A stretch of DNA of 45,065 bases from Nonomuraea ceibae (GTDB taxonomy: Bacteria > Actinomycetota > Actinomycetes > Streptosporangiales > Streptosporangiaceae), in the NCBI RefSeq assembly GCF_019396325.1, contig NZ_JAHKRO010000080.1, forward strand, positions 1 through 45,065, written 5' to 3'. The translations under genes were made by a program, and so were the position numbers. Each line of letters starts with the position of its first letter. Position 1 is the first letter of the stretch. Below the pieces are notes generated by a model. It ran no database searches. It saw only the letters and a program-made list of their open reading frames with translations, and was not told the DNA's origin. Below, piece after piece: positions 1-6,291 of this stretch.

Positions 1-2
1 CG

Positions 3-579
3 AAGCTCCTGGGGATGCTGTTGCTCTTGGTCGACAACGCATCTACCAGGGGCTTCTCTGCTTGTAGGTCAAGATCGAGAGCCTGCAACATGCTTGTGAC
101 CTGGCGCTTCAGGATGGAAATGGCTCAATGGCCGAAAAGGTCGTCGGCCTGGCGCCAGGTCCCCAAGGCAAGTTTGTCGGTCTCCTGGTGGACGAGGCAA
201 AGGCCACGATTTTCGGAAAGATCGGGTCCAGCCGCGAAGAACAGGCGCGGGAGGATGCAGATACCGCAACCGGCTTGGCCAAGCATATGTTCGCCGACCT
301 TACGGCAGCTACGATGATGCGCCATGGGCTTTTCGGTGACCCGGCCGCCCAGGCCAAGACCCACCCGTACAGTCACAAGGACTTTTCCCCTGGCGCGGCA
401 GGCCATTTCATGGTCGACGGAAAATCAAGCCATGGTCGGATATGGACTCAGATGAGCGTAGGTCTTACAAAGACTGGCTGTCCTTGAACGAGACCGGCCG
501 CGTCTTCGGTGCACCGGACACAGCCATCGAGACCGGGTTCGAGAGTGCGAAGAAATACTACTCCAAGAGCGGCTCATGA
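3..579 (+). pseudogene. Frameshifted hypothetical gene, truncated by the window edge
   Basis: Coding character (G/C at third positions, sensible protein) moves through three frames. It is frame 3 for about bases 3-65, frame 2 from about 68 to 424, and frame 1 from about 425 to the stop at 577-579. Both joins equal the loss of one base. The second lies at an AAAA run (421-424), where one extra A would join the reading ...MVDGK to IKPWSDMDSDERR.... The repaired reading would be about 190 residues or more, hydrophilic, with no recognised domain. Its TGA overlaps the ATG of the lipoprotein gene (ATGA at 576-579), so the two were probably translated together. I cannot tell true decay from sequencing error. 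The left end is missing, so the start is unknown. Confidence 0.45.
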
Positions 580-1127
580 GAATAAAGCGATCGATTGCAC
601 TCGCTGTTGCCCCTCTTTCCTTGCTCGCGGCATGTACGTCTTCTGAACCGCCACCGGACACCCGGCCGCTGGGGAACGTCACCCAGGCACCTCTGGAATG
701 TGACCTGATCTCGGCGAACGCCATCCAGATCGCTACGGGGTTGGACGACTACAAGGCTTTTGGCACGAAGATGGACATGGGGCGGCGCTTCGAATCCTGC
801 ACCGTGAGTGAGAAACCGGACCAGGAAGACGACCAAGGACTCATGATTGAAGTCTTCGAACCGTCTCCCACCAGCCCGGAAGGGCTGGAGAACACCAAGG
901 TGTCCGCTCAGGGGAAGGACCTGCCTGGCGGATTGGGACCGGGCTTCGCGGCTAGACGGAAGAACGAACAGGATCAGACGATCGCGTTCGTCTACGGATG
1001 GACGCCTGACCACAAACGCCTTCTCAGCATCAACATTATGGAAGGTGCGCCGGGCCGCGACTCCCTGGCGGATGCGACCGAATTCTTCCGCCAGCTCAAG
1101 CCAATCCTGCTGGACAAGCCCGCCTGA
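576..1127 (+). CDS. Putative secreted lipoprotein (DUF3558-like)
   Basis: This encodes a 183-residue protein. It has a basic N-terminus (MRIKRS), a hydrophobic stretch and a lipobox LAAC at residues 17-20, so Cys20 is the likely lipidation site and the protein should sit on the outer face of the membrane. The mature part has two further Cys residues (in LECDL and ESCTV) spaced as in the actinobacterial DUF3558 lipoprotein family. That family assignment is by general resemblance only. The start ATG overlaps the stop of the broken upstream gene. No enzymatic motif is visible, and function is unknown. Confidence 0.75.
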   Translation: MRIKRSIALAVAPLSLLAACTSSEPPPDTRPLGNVTQAPLECDLISANAIQIATGLDDYKAFGTKMDMGRRFESCTVSEKPDQEDDQGLMIEVFEPSPTSPEGLENTKVSAQGKDLPGGLGPGFAARRKNEQDQTIAFVYGWTPDHKRLLSINIMEGAPGRDSLADATEFFRQLKPILLDKPA

Positions 1128-1244
1128 TCGGCCACGGCCAGGTGATTCGGCAACTGGGTGCCCTTCTGTAGGGACGAATCGGCCTGGTATGGCGTCGGCT
1201 TCCGCCGTAGCGTGAGGCGTGGCGAGGGATCCAGGGAGGCACCC

Positions 1245-1994
1245 ATGACCGTACGAGTGGAGCGCGACGGCCCCGTCACCACCGTCGTGCTCAGCAGGCC
1301 CGGCGTACGCAACGCCGTCGACGGCAAGACCGCCGCCGCGCTGGCCGATGCGTTCCGGGAGTTCGACGCGTCCGACGCCGCCGTGGCCGTGCTGTGGGGG
1401 GAGGGCGGCACGTTCTGCTCGGGCGCCGATCTCAAGGCGCTGGACAACCACGTCGGGGAGGACGGCGACGGGCCGATGGGGCCGACGCGGCTGCGGCTGA
1501 CGAAGCCGGTGATCGCCGCCGTCGCCGGGCACGCCGTCGCCGGCGGGCTGGAACTGGCCCTCTGGTGCGACCTGCGGGTGGCGGAGGAGGACGCGGTGTT
1601 CGGCGTGTTCTGCCGCCGCTGGGGCGTGCCGCTCATCGACGGCGGCACCGTACGGCTGCCGCGTCTCATCGGGCAGAGCCGGGCAATGGACCTGATCCTC
1701 ACCGGCCGCCCCGTCCCGGCGCGGGAGGCGTATGAGATGGGGCTGGTCAACCGGTTGGTGCCGGGCGGGACGGCACGGCGGCACGCCGAGGAACTGGCGG
1801 GAGAGATCGCCCGGTTCCCGCAGGAATGCCTGCGGGGGGACCGGATGTCAGTGCTGGAGCAGCACGGGCTGCCCCCGGCGGAGGCGATGCGCAACGAGGT
1901 ACGCCGCGGGCTCGTCTCGCTGCCGGGTGCGGCCGGAGGCGCGGCCCGGTTCCGGGCCGGGGCTGGACGGCACGGGGACTTCGGCCACTTCTGA
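1245..1994 (+). CDS. Enoyl-CoA hydratase/isomerase (crotonase) family protein
   Basis: This is a 249-residue crotonase-fold protein, the usual length. Family hallmarks are visible: an NAVDGKTA segment near residue 24, the oxyanion-hole stretch GTFCSGADLKAL near 55-66, and AGHAVAGGLELALWCDLRVA near 92-111. The last corresponds to the second oxyanion-hole Gly and the catalytic Glu region. The ATG at 1245 is chosen because AGGGAGG lies just upstream and the protein then begins with the family's usual first strand (MTVRVERDGPVTTVVLSRP). An earlier in-frame start at 1158 has no such support. The physiological acyl-CoA is unknown. The gene stands alone and ends 2 bases before the converging small ORF at 1997. 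Confidence 0.88.
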   Translation: MTVRVERDGPVTTVVLSRPGVRNAVDGKTAAALADAFREFDASDAAVAVLWGEGGTFCSGADLKALDNHVGEDGDGPMGPTRLRLTKPVIAAVAGHAVAGGLELALWCDLRVAEEDAVFGVFCRRWGVPLIDGGTVRLPRLIGQSRAMDLILTGRPVPAREAYEMGLVNRLVPGGTARRHAEELAGEIARFPQECLRGDRMSVLEQHGLPPAEAMRNEVRRGLVSLPGAAGGAARFRAGAGRHGDFGHF

Positions 1995-1996
1995 CC

Positions 1997-2236
1997 TCAG
2001 GCGAACAGGTCGTCGAGGGTTTGGATGGTGGCTGCTCTGGTGGCCCAGGTTTCCAGCTGGTTGAGGTCTTTGCAGGTGGTGATCTGGGTGTGTGTTTGGT
2101 CGGGGAGGGTGAAGCCTCGGGCGGTGAGTACGAGGATGACCAGCTTGGCGGCTTCCTCCTCTTTGCCTTCTTCCTTGCCGCGGCCGAAGTGTTCGCGGGC
2201 GAAGGGGCTGTAGACGGGCCAGGTGGTGGACGTCAT
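1997..2236 (-). CDS. Stand-alone duplicated C-terminal tail of an Rpn-like nuclease (RpnS-like small protein?)
   Basis: This 79-residue ORF is almost identical to the last 91 residues of the adjacent Rpn-like gene, minus a 12-residue stretch of the GREEG-type repeat. The shared DNA block is 1999-2246 versus 2289-2572. It stops exactly at GGAGGAG, which is followed by ATC and ATG (start at 2236), so the copy carries its own strong ribosome binding site and start and lacks the nuclease domain. Few substitutions separate the copies (for example D/N near the C-terminus), so the duplication is recent. In E. coli, Rpn genes express their C-terminal tail as a small RpnS protein that inhibits the nuclease. 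This ORF could be a detached version of that tail. It could equally be a dead remnant of unequal recombination. Confidence 0.6.
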   Translation of the reverse strand: MTSTTWPVYSPFAREHFGRGKEEGKEEEAAKLVILVLTARGFTLPDQTHTQITTCKDLNQLETWATRAATIQTLDDLFA

Positions 2237-2572
2237 GATCTCCTCCGTCCGGGGCTGCGGCAAGGCGGTGGCGAACTCTGAGGCCCTTAGGCGAACAGGT
2301 TGTCGAGGGTTTGGATGGTGGCTGCTCTGGTGGCCCAGGTTTCCAGCTGGTTGAGGTCTTTGCAGGTGGTGATCTGGGTGTGTGTTTGGTCGGGGAGGGT
2401 GAAGCCTCGGGCGGTGAGTACGAGGATGACCAGCTTGGCGGCTTCTTCGGCTTTGCCCTCTTCGCGGCCGACTTCTCGGCCTTCCTCCCGTCCCTCGTCC
2501 TTGCCGCGGCCGAAGTGTTCGCGGGCGAAGGGGCTGTAGACGGGCCAGGTGGTGGACGTCATGATCTCCTCC
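1999..2572. repeat. Direct repeat from duplication of the Rpn-like gene 3' end
   Basis: Bases 1999-2246 and 2289-2572 are near-identical direct repeats separated by 42 bases. The second copy has 36 extra bases (12 codons) within the GREEG-coding repeat. Identity covers the C-terminal coding region, the internal ATG and its Shine-Dalgarno, then ends abruptly. Confidence 0.9.
2287..2562 (-). other. Possible internal translation unit inside the Rpn-like gene (C-terminal tail protein)
   Basis: Within the full-length gene, GGAGGAG (2572-2566), three bases and an in-frame ATG (2562) form an ideal initiation signal. From there 91 residues run to the shared stop (MTSTTWPVYSP...). GAG GAG is also just Glu-Glu coding sequence, so it could be chance. 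However, the neighbouring duplicate begins at exactly the same signal. Known Rpn systems of enterobacteria use such an internal start for an inhibitory tail protein. The assignment here is an inference. Confidence 0.45.
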
Positions 2573-3189
2573 AGGAGCTGGCGAATCTCCGGCGCGGACA
2601 TGCTGTAGGCGTATTCATAGTACTGCGGAGCGTGATCGTCGGCGGTGTCGGCCAGGGCGGTGGCGAAGGCTTCGATGACCTTGCGGTTGCGGCCGTGGAC
2701 CATGACGGACATCGTGGCGAGGTCGAGGTGGGCGGTGGCTTCTTTGGCGTCGGTGATGGCGGGGATGGAGTCGGGGCCGAGGACGCAGGGGTGCAGGCGG
2801 TAGCCGGTCAGGCCGGAGTCGACGGGACGCATGTAGTGGGCGGCGGTGGCCCGGTTGGGGCAGACGACCAGGACGGTGGCGTCGCAGTGCATCATCAGCC
2901 ACAGCGAGGCGGCGTAGCGGGCCAGCTTCCTGGGGTCCTTGGAGGTGTCCTGCTGGATCTCGACGACGATGGCGTGGGCCGGGGACTGCGGCGGGCCCAT
3001 GGAGAGGACGAGGTCGGCGTCGAAGTCGTCGGAGGGCCGCGTGTTGAACGTGTTGGGCTCCACCCGCACGAGAGGAGTCTCGGGGAGCTGTTTCCCGATG
3101 AGGTCGCGCAGGATCTCCACCGCCAGTTGCGGCCGGTCGCGGAACATGGAGACGAGCGCGTCATGTGGAGGGGACGGCATGAAGCTCAT
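2287..3189 (-). CDS. PD-(D/E)XK nuclease family protein, Rpn/transposase-like
   Basis: This 300-residue protein has a predicted PD-(D/E)XK core near residues 50-125. DADLVLSM supplies the Asp and VVEIQQD the ExQ motif, followed by the YAASLW and TVLVVCPN strands. An alpha-helical C-terminal tail follows a charged GREEGREVGREEG repeat near residues 235-247. The layout matches the Rpn/YhgA-like recombination-promoting nucleases, many of which were first annotated as transposases. There are no terminal inverted repeats, so this is not an insertion sequence. A second ribosome binding site and ATG lie inside the gene (2562-2572) and could give a 91-residue tail protein. The ATG at 3189 has no clear Shine-Dalgarno; Met4 (3180) is an alternative. 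Role in genome defence or recombination is an inference. Confidence 0.75.
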   Translation of the reverse strand: MSFMPSPPHDALVSMFRDRPQLAVEILRDLIGKQLPETPLVRVEPNTFNTRPSDDFDADLVLSMGPPQSPAHAIVVEIQQDTSKDPRKLARYAASLWLMMHCDATVLVVCPNRATAAHYMRPVDSGLTGYRLHPCVLGPDSIPAITDAKEATAHLDLATMSVMVHGRNRKVIEAFATALADTADDHAPQYYEYAYSMSAPEIRQLLEEIMTSTTWPVYSPFAREHFGRGKDEGREEGREVGREEGKAEEAAKLVILVLTARGFTLPDQTHTQITTCKDLNQLETWATRAATIQTLDNLFA

Positions 3190-3353
3190 TGTTACATGAT
3201 GAACACGTAACGTGACGGCAATTCATAAGGTCCAAGGCGTGGCGGAAGGAATGCGCCGGGAGGTGGCGGCGTTCAGCGGCACGTGATGATCATCGCAGCG
3301 TCTCCGGTGCTCCCGCCCCGGGTGCGGATCACACGGTAGGCAGGGGGTACGTC

Positions 3354-3758
3354 GTGACCGTCAAGCCCAGAACGTTCCGCTTCGGTGTGCCGTGGGAGGA
3401 CGCGTACGGCTACAGCCAGGCGCTGCAGGCCGGCGACACGCTGTACGTCTCGGGGCAGCTCTCGCACGACGCCGCCGGCGAGTTCGTCGGCGCCGGTGAC
3501 TTCGAGCTGCAGATGAAGACCACGCTGGCCAACCTCGACCTGGTGCTGGCGCATTTCGCCGCCACCCGCGGCCAGATCGTGGAGACGACCGTGCTGGTCA
3601 GGAACCTGCGGGAGAACTTCGACACGACCGCGCGGCTGCACGCCGAGTACGTCGGCGAGCACCGTCCGACGAGCACGGTCCTGGGGGTGGCCGACCTCGC
3701 CCTGCCGGACCAGCTCGTCGAGATCGGTGCGCTGGTCCGGCTGGACGTGCGGGCGTAG
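3354..3758 (+). CDS. RidA family (YjgF/YER057c/UK114) protein
   Basis: This is a 134-residue protein of RidA length. It has a typical start region (AYGYSQALQAGDTLYVSGQLSHD), the QMKTTLANLDLVLAHFAAT helix and a C-terminal LVEIGALVRLD strand. Classical RidA uses an Arg in an IRxTTV-type motif to deaminate reactive enamine/imine intermediates. Here the matching area reads VETTVLVRNLRENFD, so a divergent subfamily is likely. A GTG start at 3354 follows the purine-rich AGGCAGGGGG. It is transcribed towards the hpaE-like operon. RidA relatives occur in several catechol and aminophenol degradation clusters, so a pathway role is plausible but unproven. Confidence 0.8.
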   Translation: MTVKPRTFRFGVPWEDAYGYSQALQAGDTLYVSGQLSHDAAGEFVGAGDFELQMKTTLANLDLVLAHFAATRGQIVETTVLVRNLRENFDTTARLHAEYVGEHRPTSTVLGVADLALPDQLVEIGALVRLDVRA

Positions 3759-3779
3759 CGCGGTCGAAAGCCGGGGAGC

Positions 3780-3800
3780 GGGCGGGCTACCAGCTCGCCC
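3780..3800. terminator. Hairpin between convergent ridA-like and hpaE-like genes
   Basis: GGGCGGGC (3780-3787) pairs with GCTCGCCC (3793-3800) with one G-U type pair and a five-base loop. It lies between two converging stop codons, so it may act as a bidirectional terminator. Confidence 0.5.
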
Positions 3801-3861
3801 CCTCCTCACCCGGACGGCGCTCGTCACCGCCCGCACCGCTTCCCCGCCGGCCGAAGGAAGC

Positions 3862-5337
3862 TCAGGCCGGCTCCGCGATCCCGAAGCGGGGGATGGGCAG
3901 GTCCTCGGTCGCCAGGTGCACGATGTGCGACTCGGTGTAGACGTCGATGCTGTGCCGCCCGCCCTCCCGGCCCAGCCCGCTGGCCTTCACCCCGCCGAAC
4001 GGGGTACGCAGGTCGCGCACGTTCTGCGAGTTGACCCAGAGCATCCCCGCCTCGATGCCCTGCGCGAGCCGGTGCGTGCGGCGCAGGTCGTTGGTCCACA
4101 GGTACGCGGCCAGCCCGTAGCGGGTGGCGTTGGCCAGCTCCAGCGCCTCGGTCTCGGTGGCGAACGGGGTGACGCACACCACCGGCCCGAAGATCTCCTC
4201 CTGGAAGATCCGCATGCCGGGGGTCACGTCGGCGAACACCGTGGCGGCCAGGAAGTTGCCGTCGGGCAGCGCTTCGGGCCGCGAGCCGCCCGCCACGAGC
4301 CGGGCGCCCTCCTCCACGCCGGTCCGCACGTACTCCATCACCCGGGCGTGGTGCTCGGGGTGGATGAGCGCGCCCAGCTCCGTGGCGGGGTCGTCCGGCG
4401 ATCCGACCCGGACGCGCGAGGCCCGTGCTGCCAGCCGCGTCACGAACTCCTCGTACACCGTGTCCTGCACCAGGACGCGCGAGCTGGCCGTACAGCGCTC
4501 GCCGTTGAGCGAGAACACGCCGAAGACCGCGGCGTCCAGCGCCCGGTCCAGGTCGGCGTCGTCGAACACCACCAGCGGCGACTTGCCGCCGAGCTCCATC
4601 GACAGCGTCTTCAGCCCGTCGGCGGCCGAGCGCATGATGGTGCGGCCCGTCCCGGTCTCGCCGGTGAACGAGATCACCGGCACGTCGGGGTGCGCCACCA
4701 GCGCCGAGCCCGCCTCCTCGCCGATGCCGTGCACGAGGTTGAACACCCCGGTGGGCAGCCCGGCCTCCTCCATGATCTCCGGAAGCAGGCCGGCCGACAG
4801 CGGGGACCACTCGGCGGGCTTGAGCACGACCGGGCAGCCCGCCGCGAGCGCGGGCGCGAGCTTCCAGGTCTCCAGCATGAACGGGGTGTTCCACGGCGTG
4901 ATCAGTCCGGCCACCCCGACGGGCTTGCGCACCACGTAGTTGAGCTGGGCCGAGCCGACCCGGTAGACGTCCTCGCCGAGCGTGGTGATCACGTCGGCGA
5001 AGAAGCGGAAGTTCTGGGCCGCCCGGCGCGCCTGGCCGCGCGCCTGCGCGATCGGCAGGCCGGTGTCGCGGCACTCCAGCGCGGCGATGCTCTCGTCGCG
5101 CGTCTCGATCGCGGCGGCGATCGCGCGCAGGACGGCGGCCCGCTCCTCGCCCGTCATCCGGGGCCACGGCCCGTCGGTGAACGCCTTGCGCGCGGCGGAC
5201 ACGGCGGCGCCGACGTCCTCGGGACCGCCGGCGGCGACCGTCAGGTAGGGCCGGTTCGTGGCCGGCTCCAGCGCGGTGAACGTCGCGCCGGACACGCTCG
5301 GCACGTGCGCGCCGTCGATGTAGTGCTCAAGGTTCAT
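3862..5337 (-). CDS. hpaE: 5-carboxymethyl-2-hydroxymuconate semialdehyde dehydrogenase-like aldehyde dehydrogenase
   Basis: This 491-residue NAD(P)-dependent aldehyde dehydrogenase has its oxyanion Asn in ITPWN (about residue 150), cofactor Lys in VLKPAEWS (173), general-base Glu in MELGGKS (248) and nucleophile Cys in NGERCTAS (282). E. coli HpaE is of similar length and oxidises the ring-cleavage product of homoprotocatechuate. The HpaD-like dioxygenase in the divergent unit supports that role over a generic aldehyde dehydrogenase. The start ATG (5337) overlaps the stop of the upstream DapA-like gene as ATGA, so it is the third gene of a coupled operon with the FAH-RraA and DapA-like genes. 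Much longer upstream reading is a shadow. Confidence 0.8.
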   Translation of the reverse strand: MNLEHYIDGAHVPSVSGATFTALEPATNRPYLTVAAGGPEDVGAAVSAARKAFTDGPWPRMTGEERAAVLRAIAAAIETRDESIAALECRDTGLPIAQARGQARRAAQNFRFFADVITTLGEDVYRVGSAQLNYVVRKPVGVAGLITPWNTPFMLETWKLAPALAAGCPVVLKPAEWSPLSAGLLPEIMEEAGLPTGVFNLVHGIGEEAGSALVAHPDVPVISFTGETGTGRTIMRSAADGLKTLSMELGGKSPLVVFDDADLDRALDAAVFGVFSLNGERCTASSRVLVQDTVYEEFVTRLAARASRVRVGSPDDPATELGALIHPEHHARVMEYVRTGVEEGARLVAGGSRPEALPDGNFLAATVFADVTPGMRIFQEEIFGPVVCVTPFATETEALELANATRYGLAAYLWTNDLRRTHRLAQGIEAGMLWVNSQNVRDLRTPFGGVKASGLGREGGRHSIDVYTESHIVHLATEDLPIPRFGIAEPA

Positions 5338-6248
5338 CGGACGACTTCCTCGCTCTGTGCCAGCAGTTCCTCGATCCGGGCGGCGCCCGCCTCGGTCGGC
5401 GTGATCAGGGGCGGCCGGACGTGCCCGGAGGCGATCAGCCCGCGCCGCTCCAGCACCCACTTGGCCGGGGCCGGGTTCGTCTCCACGAACAGCAGCTCCA
5501 CCAGGGGATGCAGGGCGTAGTGCAGGTCCAGGGCGGTGCGGTGGTCGCCCTCGGTGTAGGCGGTGTACATGCGGGCCACGGCAGCCGGGGCGAGGTTGGC
5601 CGCGGCGCTGACGAAGCCGGCGCCGCCGATCGCCAGCAGCGGCAGGCACAGCAGCTCGATGCCCGACCACATCAGGAAGTCGCGCCCGCACCGGTGCAGC
5701 ACCTGGGAGAAGTGCTCGAAGTCCTTGGTGGTCTCCTTGATGCCCACGATGTTGTCGTGGGCGCGCCGCAGCCGGGCGACGGTCTCGGGCGCGATGTCCA
5801 CCGCCGTGCGCGAGGGCACGTTGTAGATGACGATCGGCAGCCCGGGGAACTCCGCCGCCACCGTCGCGTACCAGCGGAACAGCGCCTCCTGCGTCGGGCG
5901 CGCGTAGTAGGGGGTGATGACGAGCGCCGCGTCGGCGCCCAGCCGCTCGGCCTCGGCGGTGAGGCGCAGCGTCTCGTCCAGCTTGGCCGAGCCGGTGCCC
6001 GGCAGGAACGGCACGCGGTCGGCGGTCTCCTCGGCCACCGCCGTCATCGCGGCGATCCGCTCCTCGACGCTCTGCGCCCCGGGCTCTCCGGTGGAGCCGC
6101 CGGTGGAGATGCCGTGCGAGCCCCGGTCGAGCTGCCAGCGCACCAGCGCCTGCAGCGAGTCGACGTCGAGCTCGCCGTCCTCGGTGAACGGGGTCACCAC
6201 CGGGGCGATGGACCCGCGGATGGTCGCCGGATCCGAACGGAACTTCAT
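5334..6248 (-). CDS. DapA/NAL-family aldolase (probable pathway lyase)
   Basis: This is a 304-residue TIM-barrel class I aldolase of the dihydrodipicolinate synthase/N-acetylneuraminate lyase superfamily. It has the carboxylate-binding GGSTGEP loop near 50-56, catalytic Tyr in IYNVPSRT (142) and the Schiff-base Lys in GIKETT (171). The start at 6248 is supported by AAGGAG seven bases upstream; an upstream in-frame start would add an Arg-rich tail. Its operon with a ring-cleavage dehydrogenase and an FAH-type isomerase suggests it does the final retro-aldol step that HpaI does in E. coli, releasing pyruvate and an aldehyde. That substrate is an inference; true lysine biosynthesis is unlikely from context. 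Confidence 0.78.
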   Translation of the reverse strand: MKFRSDPATIRGSIAPVVTPFTEDGELDVDSLQALVRWQLDRGSHGISTGGSTGEPGAQSVEERIAAMTAVAEETADRVPFLPGTGSAKLDETLRLTAEAERLGADAALVITPYYARPTQEALFRWYATVAAEFPGLPIVIYNVPSRTAVDIAPETVARLRRAHDNIVGIKETTKDFEHFSQVLHRCGRDFLMWSGIELLCLPLLAIGGAGFVSAAANLAPAAVARMYTAYTEGDHRTALDLHYALHPLVELLFVETNPAPAKWVLERRGLIASGHVRPPLITPTEAGAARIEELLAQSEEVVR

Positions 6249-6291
6249 GTGATCACTCCTTGCTGCACGATCAGACCTGCGCGCGCGGTCG

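Noticed and set aside
2287..3189. Insertion sequence carrying a transposase
   Set aside because: Rpn-like proteins are often labelled transposase, but there are no terminal inverted repeats, target duplications or DDE motif. The direct repeat is a tail duplication within the gene.
2311..3210. 299-codon plus-strand frame opposite the Rpn-like gene
   Set aside because: Translation is Gly/Val/Asp repeats typical of antisense frames; the minus strand encodes a recognisable nuclease fold.
3727..5520. 597-codon open frame on the plus strand
   Set aside because: It is antisense to the clear aldehyde dehydrogenase gene; the protein is His/Arg/Gly-rich nonsense, as expected of shadow frames in very GC-rich DNA.
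5334..6248. Lysine-pathway dapA
   Set aside because: It retains the fold and Schiff-base Lys, but its coupled neighbours are ring-cleavage genes and no other lysine gene is near.
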